In this document: positions 51,123 to 59,438 of the stretch, piece after piece
Layout of the letters: each line of letters starts with the position of its first letter
How positions within the stretch are numbered: position 1 is the first letter of the stretch
Assembly: GCA_019112635.1 (NCBI GenBank)
Contig: DXIX01000006.1
Span: 1-64,000 of the forward strand
DNA from: Candidatus Blautia intestinigallinarum
GTDB taxonomy: Bacteria; Bacillota; Clostridia; Lachnospirales; Lachnospiraceae
DNA: 64,000 nucleotides
Direction of reading: 5' to 3'
The notes under the pieces: model-generated
What the model saw: the letters and a program-made list of their open reading frames with translations, nothing else
Told to the model about the DNA's origin: nothing
The model's database searches: none
Program-made: the position numbers and the translations under genes

Positions 51123-51151
51123 TGACAAAGGAAATTCATATAGAGTATACT
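51122..51151 (+). promoter_or_regulatory. Protease-operon promoter
   Basis: TTGACA and TATACT are spaced by 18 nt, about 95 nt upstream of the protease ATG. Confidence 0.65.
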
Positions 51152-51250
51152 ATTTTTATAAAAATAGGGTGAAGATAATAGGAGGTGAAAATAGGAACAA
51201 AAGGTTTTAGAAATAATGGTTGATTTTGGTACAAGAAATGGGGGAACATT

Positions 51251-52648
51251 ATGAAAAAGATTTTAGCAATAGTTTTATCATTATCAATGATGAGTTTCAG
51301 TAGCGTTGTCTACGCTTCCAGCGACGCAGGTGGTATTGTGGAAGATAGTTATGATATTGAGACAATGCCAGAAGCTCCAACGTTAGTAGTATATGATTCT
51401 TGTAATATCAGTTATGAGGAAACACCGGGAGATAGTGGCTCTTTAAAAGAAGTTGAAGTTACGATTACTAACAATGGAGAAGAAGAGATTCAGGGATGGT
51501 CGTTAGTGTATCCGACTTCTTCGGTAATAGAGTCTTATTCAGATATTGAAGTAGTGATTGGCAGTGGTGGAATTCATTATCTGAGTTATTCTGCAGGCAA
51601 TGAAGTGATAGAAATGATGGATTCGGTTACCTTTCATTTGACAATATCGTGTGATAACAGCTATGTAACACCAAATGAATTTCGCTTATATGGATGTAAA
51701 ACGGCCTCTGATTCAGAGGATGTGAACACAGGGATAAGTTTATATTCGGATGATTTGGAGGATTTGGAAGAAGGTGGAGGAAGTGAAGCAGGTAGTGATG
51801 TTGAAGAAGTCTATGATGTGATCACGTATAATATGGATACACAGAAATATGTGTTTGACACTACGGAAGGATCAGAAATTCCCGATTATTCTAAAACGCA
51901 TACAGAGTCACGAAATATCGGAAATAACAAAGCAAATGAAAAATCAGTTTCACCTTTTTCGATTATAGGTAACGATGGAAGAGTCAGAGAAACGAATGTT
52001 ACATCCGATCCTTATATTCGCATTGCTGCTTTGACGATTACATGGCCAAATGGAAATCGAGCGTTTGGAACTGGTTTTATGGTATCAGAAAGGTATATGC
52101 TTACAGCAGCGCATTGTGTATATAGTCTAAAATATAATGCACCTGCGTATAGTATTCAAGCATATTTTGGAAGAAATGGGGCATCTTATCGTTATTCCTA
52201 TTATGCTTCGGAGGTCACTTGGTGTGGAACCTATCCGTCAGGAAGAACCTGGCAGAATGACTGGGGCGTGATTAAGTTTGATGAAAATGTAGGTAATCGA
52301 ACAGGATGGTTTGGTGTAGGTTATATGCCAAACAATGATTTATTATCACGTAAAGTGAGAGTGGCTGGTTACCCATTTGATCATGTGGTAAGAAATAGTA
52401 GTGCTCCGGATGGATATCTACGTTATATGTATAGAGCCAGCAACCCTGTGAGAACTGTAGGAAAAACATATTTAACTTATTATGCAGATACTTATGATGG
52501 ACAAAGCGGTAGCCCGGTATATGGATTGAATGATGACTATGTATCAGGAATTCACCATTCTCATAATGCGGCAGGCACTTGTAATGTGGGAAGAAGAGTG
52601 AATTCTACAATTTTTAATTTTTGGATGCAACAGGGATACATACATTAG
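51251..52648 (+). CDS. Secreted V8-like serine endopeptidase with an N-terminal beta-sandwich-like region
   Basis: A signal peptide (1 to about 23) precedes a beta-rich region (about 40-155, with VEVTITNNGEEEIQGWSL resembling a CBM2-type fold). A linker/pro-module (170-224, GSDVEEVYDVITYNM) leads to a trypsin-fold protease domain. The triad is His288 in LTAAHC, Asp337 in QNDWG and Ser419 in GQSGSP. It should be exported and may be activated by cleavage in the module. The gene is markedly AT-rich compared with the genes outside the island. The pro-module recurs in the next protein, implying a functional link. The substrate is unknown. Confidence 0.87.
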   Translation: MKKILAIVLSLSMMSFSSVVYASSDAGGIVEDSYDIETMPEAPTLVVYDSCNISYEETPGDSGSLKEVEVTITNNGEEEIQGWSLVYPTSSVIESYSDIEVVIGSGGIHYLSYSAGNEVIEMMDSVTFHLTISCDNSYVTPNEFRLYGCKTASDSEDVNTGISLYSDDLEDLEEGGGSEAGSDVEEVYDVITYNMDTQKYVFDTTEGSEIPDYSKTHTESRNIGNNKANEKSVSPFSIIGNDGRVRETNVTSDPYIRIAALTITWPNGNRAFGTGFMVSERYMLTAAHCVYSLKYNAPAYSIQAYFGRNGASYRYSYYASEVTWCGTYPSGRTWQNDWGVIKFDENVGNRTGWFGVGYMPNNDLLSRKVRVAGYPFDHVVRNSSAPDGYLRYMYRASNPVRTVGKTYLTYYADTYDGQSGSPVYGLNDDYVSGIHHSHNAAGTCNVGRRVNSTIFNFWMQQGYIH

Positions 52649-52680
52649 AGTTTGACGAAAATAAAAAGGGGAATGATAGT

Positions 52681-53793
52681 ATGAAAAAGATTCTGGCAAT
52701 GGTACTGTCGCTGGCTGTGCTAAGTTCCAGCACCTGGGTTTACGCAGCCAGTGATGGAGTGGTTGAGGATGTGGAGGAGGGAAGCGGGAGTGCCGCGGGG
52801 AGTGACGTGGAAGAGTGTTACGATGTGATCACGTACAACATGAAGACGCAGGAGTATGTATTGGAATCCACGGACCCGTCAGACATACCTGCATATCCGA
52901 AAAATCAGACGAAATCCCACAGTGCGGGAAATCAGGAAGCGGGAAGACTTTCCACTGACTCGTCCCAGGGGCAGTCTGCCGCGATTGCCCAGGCATCCCC
53001 GGTGGTGGGAACCCCGAAGCTGTCAGGGATCTCTGCGGCAGATCTTTCCAAAGTGACCCTTCGATGGAAAAAGGTGCCAAAGGCAGAGGGTTACTGCGTG
53101 TATCGGAAGAAAGCGGGAGACCGGTGGAGAAGGCTAAAGACACTTACAGGAAACAAAATCCTTACTTACACGGATGGAACAGTGAGTCCGGGAACACAGT
53201 ACTTTTATACGGTACGAGCTTATAAGAACGTGAAAGGAAAGAAAGTACAGGGCGGCTATGACAAGAAAGGACTGGGAATTCTGACAGGGCTTGATACGCC
53301 GGAACTGGTGAGTGCGAGACATCATTATGAGCCCGGAAAAGTGAAAATTCAGTGGAAGCCGGTGAAAGGTGCAAAGCGTTACGCCATCTACAAAAAGATA
53401 GACGGCAGGTGGCAGAGAATGACGACGGTGTATTCTCCGAAGACGACGTTTTGCTATGACACGAAGGCGGATGATTCCGACCGGAATCTGTATACGGTGC
53501 GGGCTTATACCAATTATGGGAAGACTTATAAGTATAGCGGGTACGACAAAAAAGGAATTTACAGCGATGCATTCACTTACGGATATCTGGACATGACCAT
53601 CGTGTCAATGGAGCTGGGAGATATTCTGGCGGAAGGTGAAGATGGGGTAATCCGTTTTTCGGAAAAAGATTTTCAGGGGAAAATCTCCGAGTTCCAAAAG
53701 GGAGACCGGATCCGGGTAAAATTCTATGGTTCTATTGCGGAAATCTATCCCGGAGAGATTGATCATGTAGTTTCTATTGTAAAGATTGGATAG
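52681..53793 (+). CDS. Secreted protein with two fibronectin type III domains
   Basis: The start at MKKILAMVLS follows AAGGGG and gives a signal peptide (1 to about 22). Residues 30-84 repeat the module of the upstream protease (GSDVEECYDVITYNMKTQEYV). Two FN3-like domains follow (about 115-205 and 210-300, with VPKAEGYCVYRK and VKGAKRYAIYKK), then a short C-terminal domain of about 60 residues. There is no catalytic motif and no anchor, so it is probably an adhesion, scaffold or inhibitor partner of the protease. It lies 32 nt behind the protease gene and has higher GC than it. Confidence 0.82.
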   Translation: MKKILAMVLSLAVLSSSTWVYAASDGVVEDVEEGSGSAAGSDVEECYDVITYNMKTQEYVLESTDPSDIPAYPKNQTKSHSAGNQEAGRLSTDSSQGQSAAIAQASPVVGTPKLSGISAADLSKVTLRWKKVPKAEGYCVYRKKAGDRWRRLKTLTGNKILTYTDGTVSPGTQYFYTVRAYKNVKGKKVQGGYDKKGLGILTGLDTPELVSARHHYEPGKVKIQWKPVKGAKRYAIYKKIDGRWQRMTTVYSPKTTFCYDTKADDSDRNLYTVRAYTNYGKTYKYSGYDKKGIYSDAFTYGYLDMTIVSMELGDILAEGEDGVIRFSEKDFQGKISEFQKGDRIRVKFYGSIAEIYPGEIDHVVSIVKIG

Positions 53794-53800
53794 ACGGACA

Positions 53801-53840
53801 GGCCGCCGGGTATTCAGAGAGAATATCCGGCGGCCTTTAT
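53801..53840 (+). terminator. Terminator of the protease operon
   Basis: GGCCGCCGGGTATTC and GAATATCCGGCGGCC form 15-bp arms with one mismatch around AGAGA, followed by TTTAT. Confidence 0.75.
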
Positions 53841-53869
53841 GGAGACAGATGTCAAGAAAAGAAAAAAGG

Positions 53870-54060
53870 TCAATCCATTTGGCGCTTTTTCAGCCATTCC
53901 TTTACGGTATCTTCTTTTTCATCGAGAATTCCCGCGATTTCCATGAGTTCCATGCCACGGTCTGACAGGCGTATTGCCATCTCTTTTTTAGCACGTTGCT
54001 CTCCCAAATGAATCCCTCTTGCTACTTTTTCACTCAACCGTTTTCTTGACGGAGAAGAAA
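53870..54060 (-). pseudogene. C-terminal remnant of an Rpn-family nuclease/transposase-like gene (copy 2)
   Basis: On the minus strand RLSEKVARGIHLGEQRAKK is followed by EMAIRLSDRGMELMEIAG and KEDTVKEWLKKRQMD, the same Rpn tail as copy 1 but unshifted. There is no nuclease domain and no credible start, and upstream sequence is unrelated promoter DNA. It overlaps the control region of the tetR gene. Confidence 0.75.
53886..53999. repeat. 114-bp direct repeat, right copy
   Basis: It is the partner of 48952-49065, same orientation, with three differences (two in the CAATTTCCAGG/CGATTTCCATG stretch and one C/T). Confidence 0.9.
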
Positions 54061-54073
54061 ATGGAGAAAAGCG

Positions 54074-54134
54074 TTGACAGGACATGCGGATCAAAATATA
54101 ATCTATTTATATAAACTAATTATATAAATAGATT
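54074..54134 (+). promoter_or_regulatory. tetR promoter with long palindromic operator
   Basis: A consensus TTGACA (54074-54079) and TATAAT (54097-54102) are 17 nt apart. From within the -10 box, AATCTATTTATATA and TATATAAATAGATT (54100-54113, 54121-54134) form a perfect 14-bp-arm dyad with a 7-nt spacer. A repressor bound here would block transcription start, which suggests autoregulation by the TetR protein. Confidence 0.75.
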
Positions 54135-54223
54135 CTCAAACAAGGGGAAGAGTGCCGTCTCTGCAGGCGGTGGGTAACGAATTTGTATCAATGGCGAGCG
54201 AATCTTGAATAGGAGGGGATGTT

Positions 54224-54814
54224 GTGCCAAAGCAGAGAATCACAAAAGAGATGGTCGTAGATGCTGCCTTTGGGATTGCCAGAAGTGAGGGAATGGAGCA
54301 GGTGTTGGTGAAGAATATTGCAAAGAAAATCGGGTGTTCCGTGCAGCCGATCTATAGTTACTGTGAGAATATGGAAGGCCTTCGCCGGGAAGTGGTGGAT
54401 AAGACCTGCGGTTTTATACAGGAATACGTGGCGGCTCACCTGGACTGCGGAGACCTGTTTCGAAGTACAGGAAGAGCTTACATTCAGCTGGCAAAAGAGG
54501 AGCCTCATTTGTTTCGGATCTTTATTCTGCACCGAAGAGAGGGCGTTTCCTCTCTGGAGGAGTTGTACCGGTCGGAGACAAATCCCCACATGGCCCAGGA
54601 GATTGCAAGACAGCTGAATATCTGTGAGAAGCAGGCGAGATGGCTGCATCTGCATATGCTGATTTACACCATTGGAATTGGCACGATTTTCTCCATGACC
54701 ACTCCCGGGATCTCACCGGAGGAGATCTACCGGCAGCAGGAAGAGGCCTATGAGGCATTTTTGAAACAGATATTAGCAAATCCGTGTAAAGACACAGAAA
54801 GGGATTGCGGATGA
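54224..54814 (+). CDS. TetR-family transcriptional regulator
   Basis: The N-terminal HTH (MVVDAAFGIARSEGMEQVLVKNIAKKIGCSVQPIYSYCENMEGL) is standard; the 196-residue protein ends with a TetR_C ligand domain. The start is GTG, 5 nt after AGGAGGGG. Its stop overlaps the flavodoxin ATG (ATGA), so it probably controls that gene together with itself. Confidence 0.92.
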   Translation: MPKQRITKEMVVDAAFGIARSEGMEQVLVKNIAKKIGCSVQPIYSYCENMEGLRREVVDKTCGFIQEYVAAHLDCGDLFRSTGRAYIQLAKEEPHLFRIFILHRREGVSSLEELYRSETNPHMAQEIARQLNICEKQARWLHLHMLIYTIGIGTIFSMTTPGISPEEIYRQQEEAYEAFLKQILANPCKDTERDCG

Positions 54815-55347
54815 AAAAAGGGATCATTCTTTACAAGTCTAAATATGGGGCGGCGCAGAAATATGCCCTGTGGCTGAAGGAGATGACAGGTTTTGACTGT
54901 GCAAAGACTGGAAAAGAGGCGGAGAAAATGGTGGACTCTTACGAGATTTTAGTCTTGTGCGGTGGAATCTATGCATCCGGCATCGCTGGGATATCTTTTC
55001 TGAGAAAAAACAAAGACAGACTGCAGGGAAAGAAGATGGCAGTCTTTTGTGTGGGCGCTTCCCCTTATGATGAGAGGACTTTGGAGGAGATAAAGGAACA
55101 TAATCTGAAAAATGATCTGAAAGATATTCCTGTGTTTTACGGGAGAGGCGCATGGGACGAGAGGAAGATGTCACTTGTAGACCGTACTCTGTGCAGGATG
55201 CTGCAGAAATCTGTGGCTAAGAAAGATCCGGCCGATTACGAACCGTGGATGGAGGCGTTGATGTGCGCAGCGGGGCAGTGCTGTGACTGGACGGACCAGA
55301 GATACCTGGAACCTTTAATGGAATATCTGAAAATGAGATCTCCCTGA
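54811..55347 (+). CDS. Flavodoxin-domain protein
   Basis: The FMN phosphate loop YKSKYGAAQKYA and the GGIYASGI loop show a flavodoxin_5/protoporphyrinogen-oxidase HemG-like fold, with an alpha-helical C-terminus (178 aa). It likely carries electrons or acts as a quinone-type reductase. Translationally coupled to tetR. The redox partner is unknown. Confidence 0.82.
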   Translation: MKKGIILYKSKYGAAQKYALWLKEMTGFDCAKTGKEAEKMVDSYEILVLCGGIYASGIAGISFLRKNKDRLQGKKMAVFCVGASPYDERTLEEIKEHNLKNDLKDIPVFYGRGAWDERKMSLVDRTLCRMLQKSVAKKDPADYEPWMEALMCAAGQCCDWTDQRYLEPLMEYLKMRSP

Positions 55348-55387
55348 TAGGAAAGAAAATCGGTCAGAAAGAAAAATCAGAAAAACA

Positions 55388-55416
55388 ATTGACAAATTGT
55401 ATTTTTTCAAATACAA
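55388..55416 (+). promoter_or_regulatory. ilvB promoter with internal palindrome
   Basis: TTGACA and TACAAT are spaced by 17 nt. ATTGTATTT and AAATACAAT form a dyad (55396-55416) covering the spacer and -10 box, a possible repressor site in addition to T-box control. Confidence 0.65.
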
Positions 55417-55422
55417 TTATAG

Positions 55423-55712
55423 ACAAGTTTACCGAGAGTGAAATGCAGTGACAAGGAGGAGTACATAATTTCTGGATGCGCAGAGAGGAGACGGCAGGTG
55501 GAAGTCTCCGTGACAGAGTTATGGAAGGTAGCCTTCGAGCAGTGGACTGAACCGCACGGATGTGCGCAGTAGGCTTCAACGTTTTTTCCACGTTACAGGA
55601 AAGCAATATAGAATTCATGTATTGACAGAGTGCGGAGAGGAATCTTCGAAATTAGGTGGTACCGCGGTTTTCATCGCCCTAAGCTTTTTAAGCTTGGGGC
55701 GTTTTTATTTTT
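55423..55712 (+). promoter_or_regulatory. T-box riboswitch (probably valine-specific) controlling ilvB-ilvN
   Basis: The leader has the stem I landmarks (GGAGTACA, GCAGAGAGGAGACGG, GGTGGAAG), the CCTTCGAG element, the T-box core AGGTGGTACCGCGG (about 55654-55667) and a terminator (CGCCCTAAGCTT/AAGCTTGGGGCG then T-rich, 55675-55712). In ATGGAAGGTAGCCTTCGAG the best specifier candidate is GTA (Val), fitting the pathway; the exact codon is an inference. Uncharged tRNA would allow readthrough into ilvB. Confidence 0.9.
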
Positions 55713-55785
55713 ATATTTTCAGGTATCCCTATCACAAAAATGCATCACTGCGGGACTGGATATTGGGAAAGGGAGGTTATTGGCA

Positions 55786-57504
55786 ATGAAACAGATTACA
55801 GGTAACAAATTGTTTGTGAAAGCTTTGAAAGAAGAAGGCGTGGAAGTTCTCTTTGGCTACCCGGGGGCGACCACTATTGATATCAGTGATGAGCTGGGAA
55901 AAGACGGAAGTATCGACATTATTCTTCCCCGCCATGAGCAGGCACTGGTTCATGAGGCAGATGCCTATGCCAGAACCACGGGAAAAGTGGGAGTCTGCCT
56001 GGTGACCAGCGGACCCGGAGCGACCAATGTGGTGACTGGCCTTGCCACTGCCAATTACGACAGTGTTCCCATCGTATGTTTCACCGGCCAGGTGGCCAGA
56101 CACTTGATTGGCAATGACGCATTTCAGGAAGTGGATATTGTGGGAATTACCAGAAGTATCACAAAATATGGAATTACAGTGAGAAAAAGAGAAGATCTGG
56201 GGCGGATCATCAAAGAAGCTTTTTATATCGCCCGCACGGGAAGGCCGGGGCCGGTTCTGGTAGATCTTCCTAAGGATGTGATGAGTGAGCTGGGAAGTGC
56301 AGAGTATCCAAAGACTGTGAATATCCGTGGATACAAACCGAATACCAGTGTTCATATCGGACAGCTTAAGAAAGCGCTGAAAATGCTCCAGAAGGCGAAG
56401 CGGCCACTGTTTTTGGCAGGAGGCGGCCTGAGCATCGCACGGGCAAATGAGATTTTCACGGAAGTTGTGGAAAAGATGAAAGTGCCGGTGGTCACGACCG
56501 TCATGGGCAGGGGAGCCATTCCCACAGATCATCCGCTCTTTGTGGGGAATCTGGGCATGCACGGAGCTTACGGAGCCAATATGGCGGTGAGCAACTGTGA
56601 CCTTTTGTTTTCCATCGGAACCCGTTTTAATGACCGTATTACGGGAAAACTCCATGAGTTTGCGCCGAAGGCTCAGATTGTGCATATTGATATCGATACC
56701 TCTTCCATTTCCAAGAATGTCCATGTGGATGTGCCGATTGTGGCAGATGCCAAAGAGGCGGTTACCAAGATGGCAGAGTATGCGCAGGAACTCAATACTC
56801 AAAAGTGGCTGTCACAGATTCAGGCGTGGAAGGAAGAGCATCCGCTGACCATGAAACGGGGTAAAATGATGAGTCCTCTGGATATCATTGAGGAGATTAA
56901 CCGGCAGTTTGATGAGATGATTCTGGTTACAGACGTGGGGCAGCATCAGATGCTGGCGGCCCAGTATGTACAGATTAACCAGAAGAAGCATATGATTATG
57001 TCCGGCGGCCTGGGAACCATGGGCTATGGACTTCCGGGGGCAATCGGAGCGAAAATTGGCAATCCGGATTCCACCGTACTCACGATCTGCGGCGACGGCG
57101 GCGTGCAGATGAATATCCAGGAGATGGCTACAGCCGTTCTGGAGGAACTTCCGATTATCATCTGTATCTTTAACAATGAGTATCTTGGCATGGTACGTCA
57201 GTGGCAGAAATTATTCTATGGAAAACGGTATGCCATGACGAACCTGAAAGCGGGGGCACTCTCAAGACGTACAAACGGAGAGGAATATCCGGAGTATACG
57301 CCGGATTTCGTGAAGCTTGCCGAGAGCTACGGGGCAAAAGGATACCGGGTGACGAAGACAGAAGAGATCGCGCCGGCTTTTGAGGCGGCGAAGAAAAATA
57401 CAAAAGTGCCGACCATCATTGAATTTATCATTGATCCGGAGGAAATGGTATATCCGATGATTCAGCCTGGCGGAACTTTGGAAGAAATGATTATGGACTG
57501 TTAG
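55786..57504 (+). CDS. ilvB: Acetolactate synthase, large subunit
   Basis: This ThDP enzyme makes acetolactate (Val/Leu) or acetohydroxybutyrate (Ile). GYPGATTIDI and the ThDP Glu in LPRHEQALVHEADAYAR (about residue 53), the TSGPGATN loop, and the ThDP/Mg motif GDGGVQMNIQEMATA...NNEYLGMVRQWQ are present over 572 residues. The ATG follows GGGAGG at 9 nt; upstream in-frame sequence belongs to the T-box leader and is not coding. It forms the holoenzyme with ilvN. Confidence 0.96.
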   Translation: MKQITGNKLFVKALKEEGVEVLFGYPGATTIDISDELGKDGSIDIILPRHEQALVHEADAYARTTGKVGVCLVTSGPGATNVVTGLATANYDSVPIVCFTGQVARHLIGNDAFQEVDIVGITRSITKYGITVRKREDLGRIIKEAFYIARTGRPGPVLVDLPKDVMSELGSAEYPKTVNIRGYKPNTSVHIGQLKKALKMLQKAKRPLFLAGGGLSIARANEIFTEVVEKMKVPVVTTVMGRGAIPTDHPLFVGNLGMHGAYGANMAVSNCDLLFSIGTRFNDRITGKLHEFAPKAQIVHIDIDTSSISKNVHVDVPIVADAKEAVTKMAEYAQELNTQKWLSQIQAWKEEHPLTMKRGKMMSPLDIIEEINRQFDEMILVTDVGQHQMLAAQYVQINQKKHMIMSGGLGTMGYGLPGAIGAKIGNPDSTVLTICGDGGVQMNIQEMATAVLEELPIIICIFNNEYLGMVRQWQKLFYGKRYAMTNLKAGALSRRTNGEEYPEYTPDFVKLAESYGAKGYRVTKTEEIAPAFEAAKKNTKVPTIIEFIIDPEEMVYPMIQPGGTLEEMIMDC

Positions 57505-57517
57505 GAGGATACAGGTG

Positions 57518-58027
57518 ATGGATAAAGGAATGAAAAAAAGATGGCTCTCTGTGTTTGTGGAAAATCAGGTGGGTGTGCTGGCAAAGATTTCCGGGTTATT
57601 TTCAGGAAAAGGCTATAATTTGGACAGTCTCACGGTGGGAACGACAGAAGATCCCACGGTCTCCAGAATGACCATTGCCACAGTCAGCGATGATGAGACT
57701 TTTGAACAGATCAAGAAACAGCTGAACCGTATGGTGGAAGTGATCAAGGTAATTGATTTTACAGATATTTTCGTCCGTATGAAGGAGATTCTCTATATTA
57801 AGGTCAAGCGCTGCACGGCGGCAGATAAGGTGGAACTGTTTCAGATTGCGGAGACCTTCAAGGCCAGAGTCATTGACTATGGCAAGGATAGTCTGCTTCT
57901 TGAGTTCGTTCAGACTGCCACGAAGAACGACGCGGTGATCAAACTGATCAAAGAGGAGTTTAAGACCATAGAAGTTGTCCGCGGAGGAAGCGTGGGGATT
58001 GAGTCTATCAGCATGATGGAACGCTGA
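57518..58027 (+). CDS. ilvN: Acetolactate synthase, small regulatory subunit
   Basis: The N-terminal ACT domain (WLSVFVENQVGVLAKISGLFSGKGYNLDSLTVG) binds valine for feedback inhibition, and the C-terminal ALS_ss domain follows (169 aa). AGGAGG is positioned for the ATG at 57518. It lies 13 nt after ilvB under the same T-box. Confidence 0.95.
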   Translation: MDKGMKKRWLSVFVENQVGVLAKISGLFSGKGYNLDSLTVGTTEDPTVSRMTIATVSDDETFEQIKKQLNRMVEVIKVIDFTDIFVRMKEILYIKVKRCTAADKVELFQIAETFKARVIDYGKDSLLLEFVQTATKNDAVIKLIKEEFKTIEVVRGGSVGIESISMMER

Positions 58028-58083
58028 GAATCTTGACTTGTGATAAATTCGGTATTAAGATAAAATTGTCTTACCATAAAATG

Positions 58084-58115
58084 GGGCCGTCCAAGGACGG
58101 CCCTGTCTCATTTTT
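58084..58115 (+). terminator. ilvBN terminator
   Basis: GGGCCGTCC and GGACGGCCC form perfect 9-bp arms around AA, followed after 7 nt by TTTTT. Confidence 0.7.
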
Positions 58116-58140
58116 GAAATAAATTCAAAGATTTGAAATT

Positions 58141-59358
58141 CTAATATAATTGACACAACTCTACAATCACTTCCACCATTTTTTCCATGGACTGAATGCA
58201 GACAAATTCAAAACGTCCGTGGCAATTGTGATCCCCGGTTCCCAGGTTGGGGCAGGGAAGCCCCATGAAAGAGAGACGCGCGCCATCGGTGCCGCCCCGG
58301 ATGGGCTGGATTTTCGGTGTGACGCCCAATTTTTCATAGACCTTCAGAACATTTTCGATCAGATGCATATGAGGCTCAATCTTTTCTTTCATATTATAAT
58401 ATGAGTCCTGTATGGAAAGCTGAATCGTTCCTGGTCCATATTTGCTGTTCAAAGTATCTGCGGCTGTCTGCATGAGCTGTTTTCTCTGCTCAAACAATTC
58501 CCGGCTGTGATCCCGTATGATATATTCCAGGACAGCAGATTCCACACAGCCTTTCATATCGGTCAGATGGAAGAAACCTTCATATCCTTCTGTGCATTCC
58601 GGGCTTTGATCTTTGGGAAGCAGGGAGTGATATTCCATGGCAAGTGTGGAGGCATTTCGCATCTTTCCTTTGGCAGATCCGGGGTGGATAGACAGTCCCT
58701 GTACCTGCACAACGGCGGAAGCTGCGTTGAAATTCTCATATTCAATCTCTCCCAGCTCACCGCCATCCACAGTGTAAGCGAAGGCAGCAGGGATTCGGGA
58801 GAGATCGATGTGATCCACACCTCTTCCCACCTCTTCATCGGGTGTGAAACAGAGGGTAATGGGGCCGTGAGGGATTTTAGGATGCTGCAGCAGATATTCT
58901 GCGGCGGTCAAAATTTCGGCGATTCCAGCCTTATCATCGCCGCCCAGAAGGGTAGTTCCATCTGTGACAATCAAATCCTGCCCCTGGTATTGTCCCAGAA
59001 CGGGGTAATCGGCAGGGCTTAGGAAAATCTTTTTTTCTGGATTCAGGAGAATATCCCCGCCGTCGTAGGAAGTCACGATCCGGGCCTTGACAGGAGCAGC
59101 GGGAGCGTCCGGGGAGACATCCATGTGAGCCAGAAAGGCAAGTCCTGACGAAGAATGCGCGGAGCCTGTGGCCGGAAGATGCCCATATACGTAACCGTTG
59201 CTGTCACGCTCCACCTGGGAGAGTCCCATCGCTTTCATTTCCTGAGCAAGCATGTCAGCGAAAGGAATCTGAGTGGGAGTGGACGGAAACTGTGGGGAAG
59301 AAGGGTCAGACTGGGTGTCGATGGATACATATTTTAGAAAACGCTCTTGTACCTTCAT
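58141..59358 (-). CDS. pepT: Peptidase T (tripeptide aminopeptidase)
   Basis: This M20B di-zinc peptidase removes N-terminal residues from tripeptides. AFLAHMDVSPD (His, Asp), GGDDKAGIAEIL (bridging Asp), CFTPDEEVGRG (catalytic Glu pair), the SIHPGSAKG lid motif and GGTDGARLS/ LGTGDHNCHG near the end are all present. Length 405 is normal, and GGAGG precedes the ATG. Confidence 0.95.
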   Translation of the reverse strand: MKVQERFLKYVSIDTQSDPSSPQFPSTPTQIPFADMLAQEMKAMGLSQVERDSNGYVYGHLPATGSAHSSSGLAFLAHMDVSPDAPAAPVKARIVTSYDGGDILLNPEKKIFLSPADYPVLGQYQGQDLIVTDGTTLLGGDDKAGIAEILTAAEYLLQHPKIPHGPITLCFTPDEEVGRGVDHIDLSRIPAAFAYTVDGGELGEIEYENFNAASAVVQVQGLSIHPGSAKGKMRNASTLAMEYHSLLPKDQSPECTEGYEGFFHLTDMKGCVESAVLEYIIRDHSRELFEQRKQLMQTAADTLNSKYGPGTIQLSIQDSYYNMKEKIEPHMHLIENVLKVYEKLGVTPKIQPIRGGTDGARLSFMGLPCPNLGTGDHNCHGRFEFVCIQSMEKMVEVIVELCQLY

Positions 59359-59438
59359 ATTGATACCTCCATTATAATGTAGCTGGTTGAACAGGAAAAC
59401 ACACTGGACTGAGGGAAAAATTCTGTCTGGGTGCGGTT

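Noticed and set aside
55630-55785. N-terminal extension of IlvB
   Set aside because: The in-frame upstream codons cover the T-box core and terminator; the ATG with GGGAGG at 55786 fits the family start.
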